The notes beneath the pieces were generated by a model. That model was not told the DNA's origin and made no database searches. It saw only the letters and a program-made list of their open reading frames with translations. Positions 6,641-14,040 of a DNA stretch of 23,414 bases are shown in pieces. Within the stretch, counting starts at the first letter, position 1, and the number at the start of each line of letters is the position of its first letter. Source of the stretch: DASXRC01 sp036506495. Its GTDB lineage: Bacteria > Actinomycetota > Actinomycetes > Mycobacteriales > Micromonosporaceae. The position numbers were made by a program, and so were the translations under genes. Location of the stretch: contig DASXRQ010000030.1 of assembly GCA_036506495.1 (NCBI GenBank), positions 1 to 23,414 on the forward strand, read 5' to 3'.

Positions 6641-7472
6641 AGCGTTCCAGCAGCTGGATGGCGCGCCAGCGCGCCACGAGCTTCTCGTACGCCTCCGTCG
6701 CGGCGTCCGCATCGCCCCGCGAGAGGGCGGCCAGACCGGCCGCGACGAGCCCCGGGGAGTCGTCCTCCTCGAGCACTTCGTCGGGCAGCAGGTCGACCAG
6801 CCCGCCGTAGTCCAGCTCGACCACCGAACGCGGATGGAACTCCTCGAGCCACCGCGCGCCCTCCTCGACCGCCTCGGTGATCGGCACGTCCCCGACGGAC
6901 TTGCGGAGCACGGCCACTGCCCGGTGGGCCCGGCGCCGCGCCTTCGAGATCTCCGTCCGGTAGCGCAGCACGCGACGCTCCGGCCGCAGGACCAGCTCGC
7001 GCTCGTTCAGATCGATGAAGACGAACCACCGCAGCGGTACGCCCCAGGTGGCGATCTGCTCGTGCACCCTTGGCACGCCTTGCTCCAACACCCGCGCGCC
7101 GCTTCGCCAGTCCTCGACAATGGCCCGCGCCTGGCCGGCCAGCACCGGTGGCACGAACGCATCGGCGAGCACCGACGGTACCCCGTCCCGAGCGCTCAAC
7201 GCCGCCTCAGCGACGCGGACCCGAAGATTCCACGGGCAGACCAGCAGGGTGTCGTCCGCCTCGAGCACGTACGCCTCGTCCGGCAGATCTGGCAGCCGGG
7301 TCCATCCGGCGCCGAGAGCCTCGAGCACCGCGGTGCGCTGCCGACCCGGTCCCTCCAGCGGGGCCACCGCCCGGCCCTCCCGGACGTAGCGCCGCCAGAA
7401 GACCTGGCGTTCACGGTCGAAGGCCGTCAACGGCTCGTAGACCCGCAGATACGCAGCGAACATCGTCGGCAC
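6633..7472 (-). CDS. Conserved hypothetical protein next to bldC, 279 aa
   Basis: The best start is a GTG at 7472, preceded by GGGAGGA at eight bases' spacing; an ATG three codons later (M-F-A-A-Y-L-R-V-Y-E-P-L) is the alternative. The upstream extension of the open frame would overlap the divergent dehydrogenase gene and is rejected. Visible stretches are YLRVYEPLTAFDRERQVFW, LEADDTLLVCPWNLRVRVAE, WGVPLRWFVFIDLNERE and an Arg-rich RYRTEISKARRRAHRAV. The C-terminal 40 residues (LAALSRGDADAATEAYEKL) look like one TPR-type helical pair. There is no signal peptide or membrane segment. A gene of unknown function sits in the same place beside bldC in Streptomyces, as I recall (SCO4090), so this is likely a conserved actinobacterial protein. 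Function unknown. Confidence 0.8.
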   Translation of the reverse strand: MPTMFAAYLRVYEPLTAFDRERQVFWRRYVREGRAVAPLEGPGRQRTAVLEALGAGWTRLPDLPDEAYVLEADDTLLVCPWNLRVRVAEAALSARDGVPSVLADAFVPPVLAGQARAIVEDWRSGARVLEQGVPRVHEQIATWGVPLRWFVFIDLNERELVLRPERRVLRYRTEISKARRRAHRAVAVLRKSVGDVPITEAVEEGARWLEEFHPRSVVELDYGGLVDLLPDEVLEEDDSPGLVAAGLAALSRGDADAATEAYEKLVARWRAIQLLERCN

Positions 7473-7700
7473 GGCGCGATCCTCCCACGAAACGGTCGCT
7501 TCCGTCCGCTCGCCCATCAACGGCGCGGGTTTCACACGCCACGTCCGGATCGCGCGGGTCCGCGGCCGCGATGTGGCGGCACTACGCTCGGAGCTAGGCG
7601 ACGGGCGCACCATTCCGACGCCGAGCCGGCAGCACCCCGCCGGCGTGGGCCCGCGCGTGCCCCACGAGGGCTCGCCGACACCATCCACCTTGGAGCAGCC

Positions 7701-8777
7701 ATGGGCGTATTCGCCACCGACGGTCAGGATCCGACCGGTCACGAGCAGGTCGTCTTCTGCCAGGACAAGCAGACCGGTCTCAGGGCGATCATCGGCATCT
7801 ACTCGACCGCGCTCGGGCCCGCGCTCGGCGGCACCCGGTTCTACCCGTACGCCAGCGAAGAAGACGCTGTGCACGACGTGCTCGAACTCTCGCGCGGGAT
7901 GGCATACAAGAACGCCCTCGCCGGCCTCGACCTCGGCGGCGGCAAGGCCGTGATCTGGGGTGACCCGGAGCAGATCAAGACGGAGCCGCTCCTGCGCGCG
8001 TACGGCCGGTTCGTTCAGTCACTCGGCGGCCGCTACTACACGGCCTGCGACGTGGGCACCTACGTGCAGGACATGGATGTCGTGGCGCGGGAGACCCGGT
8101 TCGTGACCGGCCGCAGCATCGAGCACGGCGGTGCCGGCGACTCCTCGATCCTGACGGCCTGGGGTGTGTTCCAGGGCATGCGCGCCGCGGCCGAACACGT
8201 CTGGGGCACACCGTCGCTGTCCGGCAAGCGCGTCGGCGTCGCCGGGCTGGGCAAGGTTGGCAAGCACCTCACCGCTCACCTCCTTGAGGACGGCGCTACC
8301 GTCGTGGCCACCGACGTGTCGGAGCGGGCGCTCGAGTGGGCCCGCGCCACCCACCCCGAGGTCGAGCTCGTCGCGGACGTCACGGCGCTGATCACCTCCG
8401 ACATCGACGTGTACGCCCCGTGCGCCCTCGGCGGCGCGCTCAACGACGAGACCGTGCCGGTGCTGCGCGCCAAGGTGGTGGCGGGTGCCGCGAACAACCA
8501 GCTGGCGCACCCCGGCATCGAGAAGATGCTGGCCGAGCGCGGGGTGCTCTACGCACCGGATTACGTGGTCAACGCCGGCGGGGTGATCCAGGTCGCAGAC
8601 GAGATCGAGGGATTCAACTTCGAGCGGGCCAAGCTGCGCGCTACCAAGATCTACAACACCACCAGGCAGATCCTTGTGCTGGCCGATGCCGAGGGCGTGC
8701 CGCCCGCGGTCGCCGCCGACCGGCTCGCCGAACGCCGGATGGCCGAGGTCGGGCGGCTGCGCGTCATCCGGGTCTGA
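7701..8777 (+). CDS. vdh: Valine/leucine dehydrogenase (Glu/Leu/Phe/Val dehydrogenase family)
   Basis: The enzyme oxidatively deaminates branched-chain amino acids to 2-oxo acids with NAD, feeding branched acyl-CoA pools. The 358-residue protein is full length. The substrate and catalytic lysines are in MAYKNALAGLDLGGGKAVIW (K70 and K82, matching K68 and K80 of Bacillus leucine dehydrogenase). The NAD-binding turn is GLGKVGKHL (residues 182-190), and VAGAANNQLA is the family's cofactor-side motif. The ATG at 7701 has GGAG seven bases ahead; longer upstream reading is a shadow of the opposite gene. The bldC-hypothetical-vdh-DUF3073 order resembles Streptomyces, where the enzyme is valine dehydrogenase. 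Preference for Val over Leu cannot be decided here. The 228-base gap to the divergent gene must hold both promoters; none is clear. Confidence 0.93.
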   Translation: MGVFATDGQDPTGHEQVVFCQDKQTGLRAIIGIYSTALGPALGGTRFYPYASEEDAVHDVLELSRGMAYKNALAGLDLGGGKAVIWGDPEQIKTEPLLRAYGRFVQSLGGRYYTACDVGTYVQDMDVVARETRFVTGRSIEHGGAGDSSILTAWGVFQGMRAAAEHVWGTPSLSGKRVGVAGLGKVGKHLTAHLLEDGATVVATDVSERALEWARATHPEVELVADVTALITSDIDVYAPCALGGALNDETVPVLRAKVVAGAANNQLAHPGIEKMLAERGVLYAPDYVVNAGGVIQVADEIEGFNFERAKLRATKIYNTTRQILVLADAEGVPPAVAADRLAERRMAEVGRLRVIRV

Positions 8778-8836
8778 CCGCTTGCCTCGTCGATCATGGG
8801 TTCGTCGTCGTTCTCGGCGCTCCGATTCGCGACAAC

Positions 8837-8869
8837 AAGTCCTTGATCGAGGAAAAAGTCCTTGATCGA
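8837..8869 (+). repeat. Two direct copies of AAGTCCTTGATCGA, 19 bases apart
   Basis: Identical 14-mers lie at 8837-8850 and 8856-8869 in the 228-base gap between the dehydrogenase and DUF3073 genes. A 19-base period places the copies on nearly the same helical face. They could be operator half-sites or part of a dispersed intergenic repeat; nothing in the window repeats them elsewhere. Confidence 0.6.
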
Positions 8870-8954
8870 CGGGGCCCTACGACGCGGGTAACCCGAGGTG
8901 CCGAACCTGGACTTCCCCATGTACCGTAAGACCCACGAGAGATGCCTGACGTCA

Positions 8955-8981
8955 TCGGGGCCCGCCTTCGGGCTGCCCCGA
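8955..8981 (+). terminator. Hairpin between vdh and the DUF3073 gene
   Basis: TCGGGG pairs with CCCCGA, and an inner CCCG-CCTT-CGGG stem stacks on it with a three-base bulge. It is followed by AATTCTGTG, then the DUF3073 ribosome site. It may terminate the dehydrogenase transcript or act as a 5' leader structure of the DUF3073 mRNA. Confidence 0.45.
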
Positions 8982-9005
8982 AATTCTGTGCGAGGGGGTC
9001 GAGCC

Positions 9006-9209
9006 ATGGGGCGCGGCCGTGCTAAGGCCAAGCAGACTAAGGTGGCCCGGGAGCTGAAGTACCACTCCCCGAACACCGACCTCGCCGCCCTGCAGCGGGA
9101 GCTCGCCGGCAGCGGCAAGTCCGACGAGGACTTCGAGGAGTACGACGAGTACCCCGAGGACGCGGACGACGAGGACGACGACGACAACTGGGCGTCACGG
9201 ACCCGCTGA
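9006..9209 (+). CDS. DUF3073 domain-containing protein, 67 aa
   Basis: The protein has the DUF3073 layout: a basic N-terminus (MGRGRAKAKQTKVARELKY), a short middle with TDLAALQREL, and a very acidic C-terminus (long runs of Asp and Glu). The family is actinobacterial and of unknown function; the split of charge suggests a nucleic-acid or ribosome-associated role, but that is only inference. The ATG at 9006 is preceded by GAGGGGG. In Streptomyces a DUF3073 gene lies between the valine dehydrogenase gene and purM, as here. It ends in a hairpin at 9225-9249 and converges on the RiPP precursor gene. Confidence 0.92.
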   Translation: MGRGRAKAKQTKVARELKYHSPNTDLAALQRELAGSGKSDEDFEEYDEYPEDADDEDDDDNWASRTR

Positions 9210-9224
9210 CCTCCGGTCAGGTAT

Positions 9225-9249
9225 GAGCACGCGGCAACGCCGCGTGCTC
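9225..9249. terminator. Perfect 11-bp hairpin between convergent genes
   Basis: GAGCACGCGGC at 9225-9235 pairs perfectly with 9239-9249 around an AAC loop. It lies 15 bases after the DUF3073 stop and 12 bases beyond the end of the minus-strand precursor gene, so it can terminate transcription from both sides. Confidence 0.75.
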
Positions 9250-9261
9250 GCGCGTGTCCGG

Positions 9262-9444
9262 TCAGCGCCGGTTCGTGAACTCGTAGAACTGGGACGGGAA
9301 CACCTGCTCCCAGTCGGGCGCCCGGACGACCGCCTCCGGCCCGGCGCGCTCTCGCCACACCGCCTCGGCGCGCGCCACCATCGGAGCCAGGCCGGTCGCG
9401 GCGGCGCGGACCCGTTCGGTGACGACGTCATGCTGCTCGGGCAT
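9262..9444 (-). CDS. amcA: AmcA-like RiPP precursor peptide, 60 aa
   Basis: The ATG at 9444 lies inside the 3' end of the radical SAM gene (17-base overlap), which favours translational coupling and argues for this start over the longer open frame. The peptide has a helical, charged leader (about residues 1-40) and a C-terminal aromatic-rich segment: W45-E-Q, F49-P-S, F53-Y-E and F56-T-N, ending in RR. Triceptide maturases link the ring of an aromatic residue to the beta carbon two residues on, so four aromatic-X-X triads in a row fit a multiple-cyclophane core. I recall an actinobacterial family named AmcA/AmcB for this kind of pair. No protease or exporter gene is adjacent. The family name is from memory and the triads that are really crosslinked are unknown. 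Confidence 0.78.
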   Translation of the reverse strand: MPEQHDVVTERVRAAATGLAPMVARAEAVWRERAGPEAVVRAPDWEQVFPSQFYEFTNRR

Positions 9445-10540
9445 GGTCCAACACTCCCTCGAGTAGGCGGATCTTCGTGTTGCGGCAGTGGTCGGTGACC
9501 GTGCCGTCGAACCTGCCAAGCTCGAACAGCCGGTTGGAGGCCTGTCCGCCGCCGCAGAACCCGAAGTACGGGCACGACGCGCGGCAGTTCTCCGTGCCGG
9601 CCAGATACTCCGCTATCCACCCGGTCGGTGCCGCCACCGCCGCCGCGACGATCTCATCCAGCGGCCGGTCCAGCACGTTGCCGGACGCGAAGTCGCCGTA
9701 CGCCGGGTCGGTGAACCCGGCGAGCTCGGGTGAGAACAGCACGACCCGCCCGTCATGCGCCACGGTGGGGATCGGGTCGCGCAGCGCCGGCAACAGGTCG
9801 TCGGCGCCGCCCGCGAGGACGGCCCCGGCGTACCGGAGTGCCCATTCCACCTCGCGCAACTCGATGCGTGGATCGGCGAGCCACGCCGCGACGAGCTCGG
9901 ACCAGAAGGCCTGGACGGCCTCAGCCGGGCGGGCGTTGACCCGGGTGTTGACGCCCTCGCGCTCCTCGACGTTGATCCCTAACCAGTAGCACCCCAGATT
10001 CAGGAAGAACTCGTACAGCTCGGCCGCGAGACCCGGCCGAGGGTCGGCCACGACGCAGATCGCGGCGAACCGGATCTCGTGCCGGCGCAGCGCCGCCACG
10101 CCGCGCATGATGCGGTCGAAGGCCGGCCTGCCGGCCCAGTCGACACGCAGCGCGGTGTGGTCCGCCGGCCCGTCGATGGACAGCCCGATTCGTACGTCGT
10201 GCCGGCGGAAGAACTCGCACCAGGCGTCGTCGATCAGCGTGGCGTTGGTCTGGATGTGCTGTTCGACGCCGCGAAAGGGCGCCATCAGCTCGCCCAGGTA
10301 CGCCCGCCCGACCGTGAGCGGCTCGCCGCCGTGCCACACCACGCTGAACTGGTCGGCCTCGGCGGCCCACCGGTTCACCGTTCCGGCGACCGCGCTCGCG
10401 ACCTCGACCGGCATCCGGCCATCCCGCGAACGGAATGGGAGATAGCAGTACGCGCAGTTCAGGTTGCACAGCGTCGTCGGCTGCATGAGGACATATGACG
10501 GCACCGGCGCAATACCCCGTAAGCCGGTTGACGTCGACAC
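9428..10540 (-). CDS. amcB: Radical SAM/SPASM peptide maturase, AmcB-like (cyclophane-forming)
   Basis: The radical SAM cluster motif C-x3-C-x2-C is at C25, C29 and C32 (TTLCNLNCAYC). The GGE-type motif for SAM is present as VVWHGGEPLTV, and QTNATLID and GLSIDGP follow in the usual order. The SPASM-type C-terminus has C319, C323, C329 and C352, ligands for auxiliary iron-sulfur clusters. The 370-residue length fits peptide maturases, and the overlapping 60-codon gene supplies a plausible substrate. The predicted reaction is C-C crosslinking of aromatic side chains in the precursor. The GTG at 10540 has no good ribosome site; a TAGCCT seven bases before it could be a -10 giving a leaderless mRNA, though read-through from purM is equally possible (58-base gap holding a weak hairpin at 10568-10587). 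Confidence 0.88.
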   Translation of the reverse strand: MSTSTGLRGIAPVPSYVLMQPTTLCNLNCAYCYLPFRSRDGRMPVEVASAVAGTVNRWAAEADQFSVVWHGGEPLTVGRAYLGELMAPFRGVEQHIQTNATLIDDAWCEFFRRHDVRIGLSIDGPADHTALRVDWAGRPAFDRIMRGVAALRRHEIRFAAICVVADPRPGLAAELYEFFLNLGCYWLGINVEEREGVNTRVNARPAEAVQAFWSELVAAWLADPRIELREVEWALRYAGAVLAGGADDLLPALRDPIPTVAHDGRVVLFSPELAGFTDPAYGDFASGNVLDRPLDEIVAAAVAAPTGWIAEYLAGTENCRASCPYFGFCGGGQASNRLFELGRFDGTVTDHCRNTKIRLLEGVLDHARAA

Positions 10541-10598
10541 ACCAGACAGGCTACGGCCGCGTGTCCAGTGGGGTGAAGACCCCTCACGTAAACGGTCG

Positions 10599-11762
10599 TT
10601 AGCCCCGCGTGTGCGAGCCGATCATCTGCACGGTGCCCGAGCCGTCGATGATCTCGCCCGCGAGCCACCCGCGGATGCCACGACCGAGCAGGAACGCGAG
10701 CGCACGATCGGCATCCGCCGCCGACACGATCGCGAGCATTCCGACGCCCATGTTGAATGTGGACTCCATCTCCGCGTCGTCGATGCGGCCCTTGGTCTGC
10801 ACGAGATCGAAGATGGGTTGCGGCCGCCACGTGGAGCGGTTCACGACCGCGTCCACGTGGCCAGGCAGCACTCGCACCAGGTTGCCCGGGATGCCCCCGC
10901 CGGTCACGTGCGCGAACGTCCGCACGTCGCATTCCTGCACGAGCTTGAGGCAGTCCCGTGCGTAGATCTTCGTCGGCGTGAGCAGTTCCTCGCCGAGCGT
11001 GCGCTGCCCGCCGAACTCGTCGATGACCGTGTCCAGCCGCAGCCGGCCCGCCCCGAGCAGCACGGCGCGCACGAGCGAGTAGCCGTTGGAGTGCAGGCCG
11101 CTGGACGGCAGCGCGATCACAACGTCGCCGACCTCGACGCGATCCCTGCCGAGCAGCTCACTCTCCTCGACGACGCCCACGCCGGTGGCCGACACGTCGT
11201 ACTCGCGCGGGCCCATCACGCCGGGGTGCTCGGCTGTCTCCCCGCCGATCAGCGCGCACCCGGCCTCCTTGCAACCAACCGCGATGCCCGCGCCGATCTC
11301 GGCCACCCGGTCCGGCATGACCTCACCGCACGCGATGTAGTCCAGCAGGAAGAGCGGCTCCGCGCCGCACGCGACGAGGTCGTCCACGACCATCGCCACG
11401 AGGTCGATGCCGATCGTGTCGTGCACGTCCAACTGTTGGGCGATCACCAGTTTGGTGCCCACGCCGTCCGTCGACGAGGCGAGGACTGGGTTGCGGTACT
11501 TGCGCAGATCCAACCGGAACAGCCCGGCGAAGCCGCCGAGGCCACCGATGACCTCGGGCCGCATCGTGCGGTGGACGTGCTTCTTGAGCTGCGCCACCGC
11601 CTGCTCGCCGGCGTGGATCGACACGCCCGCGTCCGCGTACGTGACCACGCGCCCCTTGCTGGACCGCTTGCCGCCTGGGGTCCACGGCGTACGCCGGTGC
11701 TCGACCGGGCCGCCGTTGGGCGAGTTGCTTCCCGCGCTGGTGCGCTCGGACACGTGCGTCAC
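10599..11762 (-). CDS. purM: Phosphoribosylformylglycinamidine cyclo-ligase (AIR synthetase)
   Basis: PurM closes the imidazole ring: FGAM plus ATP gives AIR, the fifth step of de novo purine synthesis. The conserved core begins at about residue 41 (TYADAGVSI) and includes STDGVGTKL, MVVDDLVACGAEPLF, GGETAEHPGVM, SSGLHSNGYSLVR, HVTGGGIPGNL and FNMGVGM. The GTG at 11762 (V-T-H-V-S-E-R) is preceded by AAAGGGGAG and gives 387 residues, about 40 more than most bacterial PurM. The Ser/Pro-rich N-terminal extension is probably disordered; I recall a similar one in Micromonosporaceae. It follows purF by 46 bases and is probably co-transcribed with it. Confidence 0.96.
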   Translation of the reverse strand: MTHVSERTSAGSNSPNGGPVEHRRTPWTPGGKRSSKGRVVTYADAGVSIHAGEQAVAQLKKHVHRTMRPEVIGGLGGFAGLFRLDLRKYRNPVLASSTDGVGTKLVIAQQLDVHDTIGIDLVAMVVDDLVACGAEPLFLLDYIACGEVMPDRVAEIGAGIAVGCKEAGCALIGGETAEHPGVMGPREYDVSATGVGVVEESELLGRDRVEVGDVVIALPSSGLHSNGYSLVRAVLLGAGRLRLDTVIDEFGGQRTLGEELLTPTKIYARDCLKLVQECDVRTFAHVTGGGIPGNLVRVLPGHVDAVVNRSTWRPQPIFDLVQTKGRIDDAEMESTFNMGVGMLAIVSAADADRALAFLLGRGIRGWLAGEIIDGSGTVQMIGSHTRG

Positions 11763-11808
11763 GGTTCTCCCCTTTGTTCCGCGGCGGAAGCGAGGCCCAA
11801 CGGCCCCG

Positions 11809-13395
11809 CTATGGCCGGTGCAGTGCGTCGCCCCCGCCGGGACTTGCGACGAGCGGCTCCGCACCATGCCCGAGGCGGTCCGCCCCGGTCTCGTACTCGT
11901 ACCCGACGGCGAGCGCGTCGTCGGCCTTGGTGCCGCCGACCCGCTTCCCGACGCCCTCGAGCACGTGCTTTCCGATGAGATGCCCGGCCGGCAACTCGAT
12001 CGGATATTCGCCATCGAAGCAAGCCCGACACAGGCGCGTCTTCGGCTGCTCGGTGGCGATGACAAGACCGGCGAGCGACACGTACCCGAGTGTGTCGGCG
12101 CCGATGGAACGTCGGATCCCCTCGGTGTCCAGCCCGTTGGCGATCAGCTCGGCCTTGGTCGCGAAGTCGATGCCGTAGAAGCAGGGCCAACTCACCGGCG
12201 GCGCGGAGATGCGGACGTGCACCTCCACTGCTCCGGCCTCCCGGAGCATGCGGACGATCGCACGCTGGGTGTTGCCCCGCACGATCGAATCGTCGACGAC
12301 CACCACCCGCTTGCCGCGTACGGTCTCCCGGAGCGGGTTCAACTTCAACCGGATGCCCAGCTGGCGGATCGTCTGCGACGGCTGGATGAAGGTCCGACCC
12401 ACATACGAGTTCTTCACCAGCCCCGCGCCGTAGGGGATGCCGGACGCCTCGGCGTACCCGATCGCGGCGGGTGTGCCGGATTCGGGAACCGGAAGGACGA
12501 GGTCGGCGTCGGCTGGATGTTCCGCGGCGAGGCGCTTGCCGACCGCGACCCGCGCGGCGTACACATTGCGGCCGGCGATGGTGCTGTCGGGCCGCGCGAG
12601 GTAGACGTACTCGAACAGGCAGCCCTTGGGATCCGGGCTGGCGAACCGGGCCGAGCGCAGACCGTCCTCGTCGACGGCGAGCAGCTCGCCGGGCTCGACC
12701 TCACGCACCACGCTCGCACCGACGATGTCGAGCGCGGCGGTCTCGCTCGCCACGACCCAGCCGCGTTCGAGCCGGCCGAGCACGAGCGGCCGGACGCCGT
12801 GCGGATCGCGCGCGGCGTACAGCGTCGTCTCGTCCATGAAGACGAAGCTGAACGCGCCCCGGACCGTGGGCAGCACGTCGAGCGCCGCGGCCTCGACCGA
12901 CATGTCGGGGCGGGCGGCGAGCAGCGCGGTGACCAGCGCGGTGTCCGACGTGGCGCCATCGGCGTCCATGCCGCACGCGCGGGCCTGCTGGGCGAGTTCG
13001 GTCGAGTTGACGAGGTTGCCGTTGTGCGCGAGGGCGATCGCGGCGCCGGACCGGGTAGCACGGATCGTCGGCTGGGCGTTCTCCCACGTTGACCCGCCGG
13101 TGGTGGAGTAGCGCGCATGGCCGATCGCGACGTGTCCGCGCAGACTCGCCAGGGTCGGTTCGTCGAACACCTGGGCGACAAGGCCCAGATCCTTGAAGAC
13201 GACGATGCCGGAGCCGTCGCTGACCGCGATCCCGGCTGCCTCCTGGCCGCGGTGCTGCAGCGCGTACAGACCGAAGTATGTGAGCTTCGACACCTCTTCG
13301 CCGGGCGCCCAGACGCCGAAAACACCGCAAGCGTCCTGCGGGCCGGGCCCTTCTGGGTCGAGGTCGTGGCTCAACCGGCCGTCGCCTCGTGGCAC
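11809..13395 (-). CDS. purF: Amidophosphoribosyltransferase (glutamine PRPP amidotransferase)
   Basis: PurF catalyses the committed step of purine synthesis, PRPP plus glutamine to phosphoribosylamine. The GTG at 13395 (V-P-R-G-D-G-R-L-S-H) follows GAGGAG and gives 528 residues; the longer open frame overlaps the upstream SCP-like gene. The first 22 residues look like a propeptide, so Cys23 in DACGVFGV becomes the N-terminal nucleophile of the glutaminase domain. Other marks are ALQHRGQEAAGI, GHARYSTTG, the PRPP loop VVVVDDSIVRGNT (364-376), and Cys405, Cys456 and Cys459, candidates for the 4Fe-4S ligands of Bacillus-type enzymes. A TACACT sequence on the minus strand (plus-strand 13449-13454) could be the -10 element. 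purM follows. Confidence 0.96.
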   Translation of the reverse strand: MPRGDGRLSHDLDPEGPGPQDACGVFGVWAPGEEVSKLTYFGLYALQHRGQEAAGIAVSDGSGIVVFKDLGLVAQVFDEPTLASLRGHVAIGHARYSTTGGSTWENAQPTIRATRSGAAIALAHNGNLVNSTELAQQARACGMDADGATSDTALVTALLAARPDMSVEAAALDVLPTVRGAFSFVFMDETTLYAARDPHGVRPLVLGRLERGWVVASETAALDIVGASVVREVEPGELLAVDEDGLRSARFASPDPKGCLFEYVYLARPDSTIAGRNVYAARVAVGKRLAAEHPADADLVLPVPESGTPAAIGYAEASGIPYGAGLVKNSYVGRTFIQPSQTIRQLGIRLKLNPLRETVRGKRVVVVDDSIVRGNTQRAIVRMLREAGAVEVHVRISAPPVSWPCFYGIDFATKAELIANGLDTEGIRRSIGADTLGYVSLAGLVIATEQPKTRLCRACFDGEYPIELPAGHLIGKHVLEGVGKRVGGTKADDALAVGYEYETGADRLGHGAEPLVASPGGGDALHRP

Positions 13396-13529
13396 CTGCC
13401 GCTCCTCGTGCTGATTGGTGTCGCTGACCTCGCTGCCGTCGCGCCAACAGTGTACGCGAGTGGGCAGGAGATAACAGAGCGCCACATCGATGCTTCTGCC
13501 GGTAGCCAAGCCGCTCCACAGCGAGCCGC

Positions 13530-13883
13530 CTAGATCGGAATGTATGCCGAAATGTCCGCACGGCTCCCGCTTGCGTGGATGCGACCTTCGGCGACAGCGA
13601 CCGTCCAATCGAGACGGTCCGTCGCGACGAGCATCCACGTGACCGGATCCATCTCGACGACGTTCGGTGGCGTACCCCTTGTGTGACGCGGACCTTCGCC
13701 GCACTGAATAGCACCGTAAGGTGGTACCCGCACCTCCACCGATCGGCCAGGTGCGCGCCTGGCCAACTCGGTTAAGAGGGCGCGAACGGCGTGTCGCAGC
13801 ACGGTCGAATCGGGCGATTGCCCCGCATCGAGCGCCGACAGGGCGGCCGCGACCGCCTCGGACTTACTGTGCGCAGTGGACAC
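13530..13883 (-). CDS. SCP-like (bacterial sterol-carrier fold) family protein, 117 aa
   Basis: The start is the GTG at 13883 (V-S-T-A-H-S-K-S-E-A) after CAGGGGG; the longer open frame has no better start. Visible features are a helical N-terminal half (AVAAALSALDAG, VLRHAVRALLTELARRAPG), then VEVRVPPYGAIQC, a family-like NVVEMDPVTWMLVATDRLDW, and a terminal strand region (VAEGRIHASGSRADISAYIPI, cited as its two ends). This pattern matches actinobacterial proteins annotated as bacterial SCP orthologues, which often lie just upstream of purF. They may bind a hydrophobic ligand, but no biochemical role is established. It lies 134 bases upstream of purF on the same strand. Confidence 0.8.
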   Translation of the reverse strand: MSTAHSKSEAVAAALSALDAGQSPDSTVLRHAVRALLTELARRAPGRSVEVRVPPYGAIQCGEGPRHTRGTPPNVVEMDPVTWMLVATDRLDWTVAVAEGRIHASGSRADISAYIPI

Positions 13884-14040
13884 GTCGGGACGATACGACC
13901 CCCTGACTGGCCACGTAGTGTCCCCCCTGGGTCGCGCGGACCGTGCCGAACAAGGCATAGTGGCCGTCGGTGTATTCGCACGGGGTGCCTCCGGCCGTCA
14001 GCATGCTGGTCGGGGTAGGACGTACCGGAAGGCGGTGGAC

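Noticed and set aside
6834..7700. Upstream extension of the valine dehydrogenase frame.
   Set aside because: It is the mirror of the minus-strand hypothetical gene; the ATG at 7701 has a ribosome site and matches the family N-terminus.
10464..13092. Two very long plus-strand open frames (504 and 561 codons) opposite purM and purF.
   Set aside because: They are antisense shadows of purM and purF in GC-rich DNA: composition is dominated by Arg, Ala, Asp and His, no domain is recognisable and no ribosome site precedes them.
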